From assembly GCF_004216775.1 (NCBI RefSeq), contig NZ_SGXF01000001.1:608828-672827 (forward strand): a stretch of 64,000 bases of DNA, given 5' to 3'. The notes beneath the pieces are model-generated. The model did no database searches, was not told the origin of the DNA, and saw only the letters and a program-made list of their open reading frames with translations. Origin of the DNA: Cuneatibacter caecimuris. GTDB lineage: Bacteria; Bacillota; Clostridia; Lachnospirales; Lachnospiraceae. This document shows positions 1 to 8,349 of this stretch, in pieces. How positions within the stretch are numbered: the first letter of the stretch is position 1; each line of letters opens with the position of its first letter. A program made the translations under genes and the position numbers.

Positions 1-316
1 CGAGAACGAATACCTGATAATATAATTCCAGAGCTTCCAGCAGCTCCTGTTTTTCCCGGCGCAGCTCACCGATTTTCAGACCTCCGCTGATTTCATCATA
101 TAAATAGTCGGAATCATCCGCCTGGGTGCGGAAAATCAACTCTCCTTCAGGCGTGAATTCCAGCGTAAGAACTCCGCCCACTTCTTCCGTATAGAGCACA
201 CACATGATCTGCAGCTCCTGGCGCACCTGCTCCGGAAGCCCGGAAAACTGCTGATTCAGGTAATACTTCTGTTCATATGAATTGGCTCCGCAGAGCACCA
301 GATTCTCCTGTTCCAC
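1..316 (-). CDS. Small DUF6145-like protein (3' end outside window)
   Basis: A reading frame enters from the left edge and starts at a GTG (316) with a good GGAGGAAG ribosome site just upstream. About 105 codons are visible; the end lies outside the window. The product begins MEQENLVLCGANSYEQKYYL and is acidic and soluble, with no signal peptide or membrane segment. From memory it resembles a short Lachnospiraceae family annotated DUF6145, of unknown function. It is followed by the birA gene upstream on the same strand and may share its transcript. The family assignment is from recall, not a search. Confidence 0.6.
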   Translation of the reverse strand, partial: MEQENLVLCGANSYEQKYYLNQQFSGLPEQVRQELQIMCVLYTEEVGGVLTLEFTPEGELIFRTQADDSDYLYDEISGGLKIGELRREKQELLEALELYYQVFVL

Positions 317-362
317 ATCTTCCTCCTGTCATCAGGGACACGGGCCCCTTTTCTTCTCGCGG

Positions 363-1337
363 TTACACATATCCGTAAATTCCACGGACAGACACCTCAC
401 CGGAAAGAACAGTATGAACTCTGCCCTCTCCGTCCTCCACCAGAAGCTCGCCGCTTCTGTCAATCCCTCTTGCCGTCCCCGTCCAGGGCTGCGAATCCAG
501 CACCCGGACCTGACGGCCCATATTGGCAAGGCGGCGTTCATAAACCTCCTTTAGTCCGCTCATGTCCTGGGTCCGGACAAATATTTCATAATATTTTTCA
601 AATGCCTTCATGGTTTCAGCGATCAGAACGCTGCGCTCCACCTTTTTGCCCTTTAAAATGCGCAGAGAAGATGCTGCAGCTAACTCTTCCGGAAAAGCTT
701 CCTGATTCGCGTTAATCCCGGCCCCGATCACTACATAGCGGATGCCGTCCATATCGGCGCTCATCTCTGTTAAAATCCCGCAGAGCTTTTTCCCTTCTGC
801 AACCACATCATTGGGCCATTTGATCATTGTATCCAGGCCGCTCACCCTGCGGATGCCTTCTTCTACTGCCAGAGCCATCACCAACGTCAGCATGGACGCG
901 TTTTGAGGCGCTATTACAGGGCGCAGCAGAATTGTCATATAGACAGCCGTGCCTGCTGGAGAAGACCAGTTCCTCCCTCGTCTGCCTTTTCCTCCGGTCT
1001 GTTCCTCCGCTATCACCAGCGTTCCGTGAGGAGCGCCTTCTTCAGCCAGCGCCCTGGCCCTGGTATTGGTGGAGTCCGTGATCGGAAAATACCGGATATT
1101 CCGCCCTGCCCAGGCCGTATCCATCTGGCTCAGGCAAGCCTCCTCTGTTACCTTATCCGGGCGCGCAACCAGGCGGTACCCCCGATTGGGCACCGCCTGA
1201 ATTTCATATCCTTCTTCCTTCAGCTTTTTAATCCATTTCCAAATTGCAGTCCGGGAAACTCCCAGCTTTTCACACAGCTCCTGTCCCGACAGATAGCCTT
1301 CCGCTTCCTGCAGCAGCGTCAGAATTCTGGTTTTCAT
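363..1337 (-). CDS. birA: Biotin-protein ligase / biotin repressor BirA
   Basis: Attaches biotin to the carboxyl-carrier subunit of acyl-CoA carboxylases through biotinyl-AMP. The N-terminal ~60 residues form a winged helix-turn-helix (VSRTAIWKWIKKLKEEGY), so it is the bifunctional repressor-ligase type. The catalytic domain shows the biotinyl-AMP loop GGKGRRGRNW near residue 115 and KWPNDV near 170, followed by a small C-terminal SH3-like domain. Its 324 residues are normal for the family. It starts 2 bases after the end of the small membrane-protein gene, whose last codons contain its GGAGG ribosome site. No BirA operator palindrome or biotin genes were seen in the window. Confidence 0.95.
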   Translation of the reverse strand: MKTRILTLLQEAEGYLSGQELCEKLGVSRTAIWKWIKKLKEEGYEIQAVPNRGYRLVARPDKVTEEACLSQMDTAWAGRNIRYFPITDSTNTRARALAEEGAPHGTLVIAEEQTGGKGRRGRNWSSPAGTAVYMTILLRPVIAPQNASMLTLVMALAVEEGIRRVSGLDTMIKWPNDVVAEGKKLCGILTEMSADMDGIRYVVIGAGINANQEAFPEELAAASSLRILKGKKVERSVLIAETMKAFEKYYEIFVRTQDMSGLKEVYERRLANMGRQVRVLDSQPWTGTARGIDRSGELLVEDGEGRVHTVLSGEVSVRGIYGYV

Positions 1338-1338
1338 T

Positions 1339-1641
1339 TTACCTCCAAAGCATAACCAAACTGATCATAAAAGTCAAAGCCATGATACCGCCGAAAATAA
1401 AGTGCATCCAGGCCCGGGCCCACAGCTTTTTTTCACCTCTTCCGCTCCTCAGCCTCCTGACGCCCAGCCAAATATTCATTCCGGCCGCCAGTCCAAAAAC
1501 AACCGGGAACGACCATGCGTAATCTTCCTGATATAAAAATGCCAGAGCTGCCACAATAACGATCAGCACCGCACAGATTACCTGCATTCCTTCTGCCATC
1601 CTTCTGCGGCGGTATATCCGGTTTCTGTTCTCCATATGCAT
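1339..1641 (-). CDS. Small three-helix membrane protein, unknown function
   Basis: A 100-residue protein with a basic N-terminus (RNRIYRRRR) followed by three hydrophobic segments at roughly residues 18-36, 43-58 and 78-97, consistent with a small integral membrane protein with a cytoplasmic N-terminus. It sits between argF and birA on one strand with almost no spacing, and GCAGGAG lies 5 bases before its ATG. I do not recognise a named family beyond similar uncharacterised Lachnospiraceae proteins. An internal ATG two codons later is an alternative start. Confidence 0.75.
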   Translation of the reverse strand: MHMENRNRIYRRRRMAEGMQVICAVLIVIVAALAFLYQEDYAWSFPVVFGLAAGMNIWLGVRRLRSGRGEKKLWARAWMHFIFGGIMALTFMISLVMLWR

Positions 1642-1643
1642 TA

Positions 1644-2633
1644 TTACTCCTGCAGCGTAGCTGCCATAACCGCTTTAATGGTATGCATGCGGTTTTCCGC
1701 TTCGTCAAACACCACCGACTGCGGCCCTTCAAAGACTTCATCCGTCACTTCCAGAGCCTGCATCCCGTATTTTTGTCCCACTTCTTTTCCTACCTTTGTT
1801 TCCCAGTCGTGAAAGGCAGGAAGGCAGTGCATAAAAACCGCCTTTTCTCCAGCCAGCTCCATCACCCTGGAGTTTACCTGGTACGGGGACAGAGCTTTGA
1901 TCCTGCGGGCCCACTCCTCCTCCGGTTCTCCCATGGACACCCAGACATCCGTATATATCACGTCAGCCCCGGAAGCCCCGGCTTCCACATCCTCTGTAAG
2001 GGTTACACTGCCGCCGGACTCCCGGGCATACCCGCAGCACAGCTCCACCAGTTCCCGTGAAGGATAATATTCTTCTGCTGTGCAGGCCACAAAATGCATT
2101 CCCATTTTAGCACAGGCAATCATCAGGGAGTTTCCCATATTATATCTGGCGTCGCCCATGTAGACCAGCTTCACACCTTTAAGACGCCCGAACTGTTCCT
2201 GCACCGTCAATAAATCCGCCAGCATCTGCGTTGGGTGATATTCATTAGTGAGGCCGTTCCATACAGGAACGCCTGCGTATTTCGCAAGCTCTTCTACAAT
2301 TTCCTGGCCATAGCCTCTGTATTCAATACCGTCGAACATCCGCCCCAATACTCTTGCAGTATCTTTAATGCTCTCTTTTTTGCCGATTTGGGAGCTTGCA
2401 GGATCCAGATACGTAACCTGCATTCCCAGGTCATGGGCAGCCACCTCAAACGCACATCTTGTTCTGGTGCTGGTCTTCTCAAAAATCAGGGCTATGTTCC
2501 TGCCTCTCAGATTATCGTGGCGGATTCCCTGCTTCTTTTCTGCTTTCAGCCTGGCGGCCAGCTCCAGTAATTCCCCTATCTCACCGGGGGTAAAGTCCTT
2601 CAGTGTCAGAAAATGGCGTCCTTTCAGATTCAT
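1644..2633 (-). CDS. argF: Ornithine carbamoyltransferase
   Basis: Makes citrulline from carbamoyl phosphate and ornithine in arginine biosynthesis (or the reverse in the arginine deiminase pathway). The carbamoyl-phosphate site appears as STRTRCAFE near residue 55, HPTQ near 130 supports the same site, and the ornithine/catalytic motif [10 protein letters not shown] is near 265. Cytosolic, normally trimeric. I chose the ATG at 2633 (MNLKGRHFL) because GGAGGGAGCAGG precedes it; an in-frame ATG eight codons upstream has no comparable site. No other arg genes are adjacent, so the direction of use cannot be read from context. Length of about 329 residues is typical. Confidence 0.95.
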   Translation of the reverse strand: MNLKGRHFLTLKDFTPGEIGELLELAARLKAEKKQGIRHDNLRGRNIALIFEKTSTRTRCAFEVAAHDLGMQVTYLDPASSQIGKKESIKDTARVLGRMFDGIEYRGYGQEIVEELAKYAGVPVWNGLTNEYHPTQMLADLLTVQEQFGRLKGVKLVYMGDARYNMGNSLMIACAKMGMHFVACTAEEYYPSRELVELCCGYARESGGSVTLTEDVEAGASGADVIYTDVWVSMGEPEEEWARRIKALSPYQVNSRVMELAGEKAVFMHCLPAFHDWETKVGKEVGQKYGMQALEVTDEVFEGPQSVVFDEAENRMHTIKAVMAATLQE

Positions 2634-2680
2634 CCCTGCTCCCTCCTCATTTCTCATCCAGCTGCATTAACTATTTTTCT

Positions 2681-2709
2681 ATTCTAGCTTTCCTCCCTCT
2701 AAAAGTCAA
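2681..2709 (-). promoter_or_regulatory. Sigma-A-type promoter for argF
   Basis: On the minus strand TTGACT (2709-2704), a 17-base spacer and TAGAAT (2686-2681) lie about 50 bases before the argF start. Spacing is ideal and both hexamers are one base from consensus. No obvious ARG-box palindrome was recognised. Confidence 0.65.
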
Positions 2710-2737
2710 GTTAATACTGTAAAGTAAGAAGCAGATT

Positions 2738-2770
2738 CCCCCCGGAGGGTTTTGTTGCATGCAACAAAAA
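2738..2770 (+). repeat. Dispersed palindromic repeat, internally deleted copy
   Basis: The sequence CCCCCGGAGGGTTTTGTTGCAT followed directly by GCAACAAAA matches the outer part of the repeat family described at 20.2, 24.4, 40.2 and 59.7-59.9 kb, but lacks the central AGGGAACGCAGTTTCCT hairpin. What is left is a near-perfect palindrome around TTGTTGCATGCAACAA. It adjoins the terminator of the neighbouring hydrolase gene. Confidence 0.6.
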
Positions 2771-2794
2771 ACAGCCCCGGCATCCCGGGGCTGT
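2766..2794 (-). terminator. Rho-independent terminator after the wall-hydrolase gene
   Basis: ACAGCCCCGG / CCGGGGCTGT form a perfect 10-bp stem with a 4-base loop (2771-2794). Read on the minus strand it is followed by a run of T (the A-run at 2765-2770), 20 bases past the stop of the 2814-4247 gene. Confidence 0.85.
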
Positions 2795-2813
2795 TCTCGC
2801 TCATGTACTCATA

Positions 2814-4247
2814 TTATCTTTTCTTATAGAAGCAATTGCCATTTACCAGAATATATTTCACATACAGGCCGGGCTGTGCTTTTCTCTGACTGCAGAAATA
2901 CATGTAGTCATCGATATTATTCACGCCGGCGCAAGCCTGATCCACCGCGTTGTAAGAAGCGGCTGAAATTCCTGTCGCAAGCGCTTCGGCCACCGCGCCG
3001 TTGCTCACGCAGGTGAACTGGTAAGGCGCATACAGCACCCCTTCCAGGGTCCCTCCCCAGATTCCGCTGCGAAGCCGGTTAAGAATTACATTTGCCACTG
3101 CCAACTGCCCTTCGCAGGCTCTGGAACCGGCCTCCGTCTGAACCACCGCCGCCATAAGCGTGCGCTGTTCCGGCGTCAGGCTCACCGGAGCCGCCTGGGT
3201 ATAATTCAATGCAGTCTGTTGATTCCCGTTTATCACCGGCTGGGACGGGGTTTGTGTGGACGGCTGCGTCTGCGGCGGAGCAGTCGCCTGAGTCTGCTGT
3301 TTTGCAGCCTCTTCCTGACGGGCCGCCTCTGCTGCTGCCTTCTGGCGCTGCGCTTCTTCTGCCTTGCGGATCGCCTCCATGGATTCGGCATATCCCAGAT
3401 CAAATCTCACAGTCACATAAGGCGCGGATAAATATCCGATGGTATTTTCATTATACTGAATCCCTATCCAATCTTCTGTGACTTCGGCTACAGGGTAAAC
3501 CTGACCGGGCAGCGCCATATCGATAATTGTGGAGGTGACTGATTTCTTTTGGCGGATATTCATGCTCGCTTCAGAATTGACAGCCGCCACCATCTGCCCA
3601 AAATTGTTTTCCTCCGATGCCTTCAGCGCATCTTCACCGTAAAGCAGACAATCTGAAAATACCCAGCCTTCCACCGAACCGGATTTCATTCTGGTCCAGC
3701 CTCCCTGCTGCTCCAGCACGGTTCCGCCGTCCCCGGGATAAAGCCTGCCCAGCACTTCTCCGGAAGTATCCGGCACCGCGCGCATATTCAGATATGGTTC
3801 TGCTTTGGAAGGATCGGCCAGGGCCAGCTGATCAAACATCTTTTCTTTCTCAGACCGGGCGTCTTCCTTCTTTGTATCTTCTTCTGCTGCCTTCCCACTG
3901 GTGGAAGACTCTCCTTCAGTCTCTTTCGTTTCCTTTTCAGCCGCAGTTGTCTCTGTCTCTTTAGCCTCCGGTTCGCTGCTGCCGGTCAGATCAGCTAAAG
4001 AATTTCCCTTTATCTTGGTTGTAGACACGAAATACTGAAATTCTTCTTTTGAAGCCAGTTCTAATTCCTGTACGGCCAGCAATTTGTCATCCAGCCTTCT
4101 AAGGCTGTCGGAACTGAACGCCTGACGCACAGTTTCATCAGAAGAAGTACCCGTACCACCTGGAAGCACATTGATGCCGACCACTGCTGCCATCATTGCC
4201 AGACCGGCGGCTGCGCCTCCTATGATACACTTACTTTTCGACTTCAT
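2814..4247 (-). CDS. SH3-domain cell-wall hydrolase, SleB/Hydrolase_2 type
   Basis: A secreted peptidoglycan hydrolase candidate. Domains in order: N-terminal signal/membrane segment (residues ~7-27), an acidic Ser/Thr/Glu-rich linker (~90-150), two bacterial SH3-like wall-binding segments (~150-205 and ~215-280), an Ala/Gln/Pro-rich linker, and a C-terminal ~115-residue Hydrolase_2 (SleB) domain. That domain begins TLMAAVVQTEAGSRACEGQLAVA at ~365 and holds the expected Glu in QTEAGS. SleB-like lytic transglycosylases act on spore cortex or vegetative wall; the SH3 repeats and the promoter (perfect sigma-A hexamers, WalR-like box) favour a vegetative wall-remodelling role. Its own terminator follows. 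477 residues. Confidence 0.85.
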   Translation of the reverse strand: MKSKSKCIIGGAAAGLAMMAAVVGINVLPGGTGTSSDETVRQAFSSDSLRRLDDKLLAVQELELASKEEFQYFVSTTKIKGNSLADLTGSSEPEAKETETTAAEKETKETEGESSTSGKAAEEDTKKEDARSEKEKMFDQLALADPSKAEPYLNMRAVPDTSGEVLGRLYPGDGGTVLEQQGGWTRMKSGSVEGWVFSDCLLYGEDALKASEENNFGQMVAAVNSEASMNIRQKKSVTSTIIDMALPGQVYPVAEVTEDWIGIQYNENTIGYLSAPYVTVRFDLGYAESMEAIRKAEEAQRQKAAAEAARQEEAAKQQTQATAPPQTQPSTQTPSQPVINGNQQTALNYTQAAPVSLTPEQRTLMAAVVQTEAGSRACEGQLAVANVILNRLRSGIWGGTLEGVLYAPYQFTCVSNGAVAEALATGISAASYNAVDQACAGVNNIDDYMYFCSQRKAQPGLYVKYILVNGNCFYKKR

Positions 4248-4312
4248 TTCCTACCTCCCATTATGCGGGACAGGAAGATTTTTCCTATCCTCTTAAAACT
4301 CTTGCAACGTTT

Positions 4313-4329
4313 GTTACAATTTTGTTACA
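4313..4329 (-). promoter_or_regulatory. WalR-like box (TGTAAC-N5-TGTAAC)
   Basis: On the minus strand TGTAAC (4329-4324), five bases, TGTAAC (4318-4313). This matches the WalR/YycF consensus TGTWAH-N5-TGTWAH known from Bacillus and Staphylococcus wall-hydrolase genes. It lies 5 bases downstream of the -10 hexamer, at or just after the transcription start, a position that usually means repression. The gene it precedes encodes a wall hydrolase, which fits. The link to a WalR here is inferred; no walRK genes are in the window. Confidence 0.55.
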
Positions 4330-4334
4330 GAGAT

Positions 4335-4363
4335 ATTATACCAGTCTTAACAACTTTTGTCAA
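4335..4363 (-). promoter_or_regulatory. Consensus sigma-A promoter for the wall-hydrolase gene
   Basis: TTGACA (4363-4358), 17-base spacer, TATAAT (4340-4335): both hexamers are perfect. It drives the 2814-4247 gene with an untranslated leader of about 80 bases that begins at the WalR-like box. Confidence 0.85.
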
Positions 4364-4458
4364 CCCTTCCCCACTAAAGGCGGTTTTCGACCTTTTTTTA
4401 CACGTCCAAAACCCATTTTCCACAATACCTTGTGGGATTGAACAGATTTTTTACATAT

Positions 4459-5235
4459 TTATGACTTTTTCCTTCTCTGTCTTGCTGCTTCAAATACCAG
4501 CACCGAAGCCGCGACAGCCGCATTTAATGACTCAACCTTTCCGCACATGGGAATTTTAATACGGGCATCTGCCAGAGCTGCTGTCTGCTCACGCAGACCG
4601 GAAGCCTCGTTTCCGATCAGAAAACCGCAGTTTTGACAATAATCCGGGCCGTCATAGTCCACAGCCCCCTGCAGATGGGCGGCATACAGCCTGACGCCCT
4701 TTTCCTTCAGCCATTTCAGCCCGCCTTCCAGATCCTCAGCCGTCACAAATGGAACACGAAAAACAGCCCCCATCGTCGCACGTACTACCTTGGGGCTGTA
4801 GATATCCACTGTATTTCTGCTCATGATCACGCCGGTCACCCCGGCAGCTTCCCCGGTGCGCAGCATTGTTCCGAGATTTCCCGGGTCCTGAATATTCTCC
4901 AGAACCAGAAGCTGAGCCGGCCGGACAGAGAGCATGTCCTCAGCCGTATACCGGTACTGTTCCGCCACAGCCAGCACCCCCTGGGGAGTCTGAGTATCCG
5001 AAACCTCGCGGAAAACCGCATCCTTTACTATTTCACAGCCATATTTCTCTATCAGTTCCTCATGCCCGGGCACAAAGCTTTCGGATACAAAGCTCTGCCG
5101 GATGCGTTCCCGGGGCAGCTCCAGAAACATTTTGGGGCCTTCCACAACAAAAGCCCCCTCTTCCCTGCGGAACCTGGATTTTTTTTGAAGCTGCATCACA
5201 TATTTCATCTTCGGATTCGCGCTGCTGGTAATCAT
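4459..5235 (-). CDS. TrmH/SpoU-family RNA 2'-O-methyltransferase
   Basis: A SPOUT-fold methylase that transfers a methyl group from S-adenosylmethionine to a ribose 2'-OH of rRNA or tRNA. The N-terminal ~95 residues are the SpoU substrate-binding domain (SSANPKMKYVMQLQKKSRFR, typical of RlmB/YsgA relatives). The catalytic part shows the three SpoU motifs: LENIQDPGNLGTMLRTGEA (~115), FLIGNEASGLRE (~205) and IPMCGKVESLNAAVAAS (~230). 258 residues is normal. It overlaps the ktrA stop by 4 bases (ATGA), so the two are translationally coupled. The exact target nucleotide cannot be told from sequence. Confidence 0.9.
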   Translation of the reverse strand: MITSSANPKMKYVMQLQKKSRFRREEGAFVVEGPKMFLELPRERIRQSFVSESFVPGHEELIEKYGCEIVKDAVFREVSDTQTPQGVLAVAEQYRYTAEDMLSVRPAQLLVLENIQDPGNLGTMLRTGEAAGVTGVIMSRNTVDIYSPKVVRATMGAVFRVPFVTAEDLEGGLKWLKEKGVRLYAAHLQGAVDYDGPDYCQNCGFLIGNEASGLREQTAALADARIKIPMCGKVESLNAAVAASVLVFEAARQRRKKS

Positions 5236-5879
5236 GCGTACAGCCTTTCCAGCGCGTTATTGTCGCCGACAAGAATAAATTTGTCCTCTGCGCTGAGAGT
5301 CCGGTCAGGGTCCAGCTGCATTTCCACCTCGTCTCCGTTTTTCCGGGCAATGACGTTCAGGCCCTTTTTCCTGAGATCCAGCTCCCTCAACGTCTTTCCC
5401 GCCCATCCCTGAGGGGCCAGAATCTCAACCATGCTGAACTTGGACGAAAGTTCTATAATATCAATGAAATTACCGGACAGGAAGCTCTTCGCCACCCGTT
5501 CGCCCATGGCCTTTTCCGGAAAAATAATCTCGTCCACTCCAAGCTTCCTGAGCACTGTTGCATGGAGCTCGCTGCGCGCCTTGGCCATCACATACGGGAC
5601 TCCGGATTCTTTGGCGATGATTGTGGCCATAATGCTGGTTTCCAGATTAGCCCCGCTGGAAATCACTACCGCATCCAGATTGTGGATCCCCAGCGCCTTC
5701 ATGGCGTCCGGATCTGTCACATCGGCGCGCACAGCCATTGTCACATGATCAGCCACTTCCTGTACCTTATCCTCCCGAATATCTACAGCCATCACCTCTG
5801 CGCCATTCTTTGCCAGCGTGACAGCCACACTTTTTCCAAAATCCCCAAGGCCAAAGATGCCAAATGCTTTTCTCGTCAT
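5232..5879 (-). CDS. ktrA: KtrA/TrkA-type potassium uptake regulatory subunit
   Basis: Cytosolic RCK-ring subunit that gates the KtrB potassium channel-like transporter in response to nucleotides. The N-terminal Rossmann fold begins with GIFGLGDFGKSVA (residues ~7-19) with an acidic end to strand 2 (AVDIRE), the NAD(H)/ATP-binding arrangement of RCK_N. The C-terminal ~75 residues (ILAPQGWAGKTLRELDL) match RCK_C. 215 residues is close to KtrA (about 220). It lies 17 bases downstream of ktrB in the same direction, forming a ktrB-ktrA operon that reads on into the RNA methylase. Confidence 0.9.
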   Translation of the reverse strand: MTRKAFGIFGLGDFGKSVAVTLAKNGAEVMAVDIREDKVQEVADHVTMAVRADVTDPDAMKALGIHNLDAVVISSGANLETSIMATIIAKESGVPYVMAKARSELHATVLRKLGVDEIIFPEKAMGERVAKSFLSGNFIDIIELSSKFSMVEILAPQGWAGKTLRELDLRKKGLNVIARKNGDEVEMQLDPDRTLSAEDKFILVGDNNALERLYA

Positions 5880-5896
5880 AATCTTCTCCTAACAGT

Positions 5897-7297
5897 TTAT
5901 CCGATTATCATGCGCTGCTCCGGCAGATCCCGCAGATTCGCAGGCGTCTTCCTGCGCTTCAGCATAGCGAACGCAAGTGTTACAGGCCCCAGACGGCCCA
6001 GGTACATCAACAGAATAATCACCAATTTTCCTATAACAGACAGTTCCGGCGTAATACCCCTGGTCAGCCCCACTGTTCCGATCGCGGACGCCACTTCATA
6101 TGAGCAATCTGCAAAGCTGTGCCCGTCAGCCGCCAGGATCACCATCAGCCCGGTGAGAGCCACAATCATACTGATCATGAATACCACAAGCCCCTTGCGG
6201 ATATTTTCTTCCGGAATCCTCCGTCCAAAAATCTCCGTATCTTTGCGGCCCCTGACCGTACACAATGCCGTCAGCGCAAGCATAGCCACTGTAGTGGTCT
6301 TAATCCCTCCGGCGGTGCCCGCAGGGGAACCGCCGATAAACATCAGCACTACAGTCAGCAGCACAGAGCTTCCCCTCAGCGCCCCCTGATCAATGGAAAA
6401 AAAACCGGCCGTCCTGGTGGTCACCGACTGGAACGCCGCATTGAGAGCCTGTTTCCCCGGCCCCATCTGTCCCAGTGTATCCGGATTTTGGAATTCAAAA
6501 ATCCAGAACAGAACCGTCCCCCCAACCAGCAGTATTCCGGTGGTGGTCAGCGCAACTTTTGCATGAAGGCCCAGAGAACGAAATGGATGTTTCCTGCAGC
6601 GGATATCTGTTTTTCTTCTGCGCCAAATATGGATCACATCCCACCAGACAGGAAAACCTATGCCGCCGAGGATGATCAGCGCCATGGTGACTGCCATCAG
6701 CCATGGATTTCCCGAATAGGCAGCCATGCTGGTTTCACCGAAAACATCCAATCCTGCATTACAGAATGATGAGACTGCGTGAAACACAGATTTCCAAATT
6801 CCATCCCAAAATCCAAACTCGGGAATAAAGACAAAAGAACAGCATACTGCGCCGATTCCTTCCACCACAGCGGTGCCTTTCAGAATCCGGTATACCAGCC
6901 GCACCATCCCTTCCATGGAATCCAGATTATAAGTCTCCTGGATCAGCTGGCGTTCTTTCATGGTGATTCTGCGGCCCAGCAGCACCAGAAAGGAAATGGA
7001 TACTGTTGCGATACCCAATCCGCCCAGCTGAATCAGGCATAGAATCACGATCTTGCCAAACAAGCTCCAATGCGCCGCCGTGGTCACAGTTGTTAGCCCC
7101 GTCACACACACGCTGGTGGTGGACGTAAAAAAGGCGTCTATATAAGAAGTCCCCTGTCCGCTGGCTGCCGCAACCGGCAGAGACAGCAGCAGGGAACCCA
7201 GGAATATCACCCCCAGGAATCCCAGAGCGATGATCTGTGTGGAGCTGAACAGCACTCTGCGTTTCCCCAGAGGGCCCGCTCCCTTATTATCCAGCAT
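5897..7297 (-). CDS. ktrB: KtrB/TrkH-type potassium transporter membrane subunit
   Basis: Integral membrane K+ (often Na+-coupled) uptake subunit of the SKT superfamily. Four M1-P-M2 units can be seen through their filter glycines: STTSVCVTGLTT (~80), SSFCNAGLDVF (~185), TTRTAGFFS (~285) and ASAIGTVGLTRG (~405). Many hydrophobic segments and 466 residues match KtrB (about 445-450). The partner KtrA is encoded directly downstream and pfkA ends 24 bases upstream. Start ATG at 7297 is preceded by an AGGAGA site. Confidence 0.92.
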   Translation of the reverse strand: MLDNKGAGPLGKRRVLFSSTQIIALGFLGVIFLGSLLLSLPVAAASGQGTSYIDAFFTSTTSVCVTGLTTVTTAAHWSLFGKIVILCLIQLGGLGIATVSISFLVLLGRRITMKERQLIQETYNLDSMEGMVRLVYRILKGTAVVEGIGAVCCSFVFIPEFGFWDGIWKSVFHAVSSFCNAGLDVFGETSMAAYSGNPWLMAVTMALIILGGIGFPVWWDVIHIWRRRKTDIRCRKHPFRSLGLHAKVALTTTGILLVGGTVLFWIFEFQNPDTLGQMGPGKQALNAAFQSVTTRTAGFFSIDQGALRGSSVLLTVVLMFIGGSPAGTAGGIKTTTVAMLALTALCTVRGRKDTEIFGRRIPEENIRKGLVVFMISMIVALTGLMVILAADGHSFADCSYEVASAIGTVGLTRGITPELSVIGKLVIILLMYLGRLGPVTLAFAMLKRRKTPANLRDLPEQRMIIG

Positions 7298-7320
7298 AAT
7301 TTATTCTCCTGATTTTTACC

Positions 7321-8349
<1,029 letters not shown>

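Noticed and set aside
4418-4436. Hairpin CCACAAT-ACC-TTGTGG as terminator of the RNA methylase gene
   Set aside because: The stem is only 6-7 bp and A+T-rich, and is not followed by a proper T-run on the minus strand.
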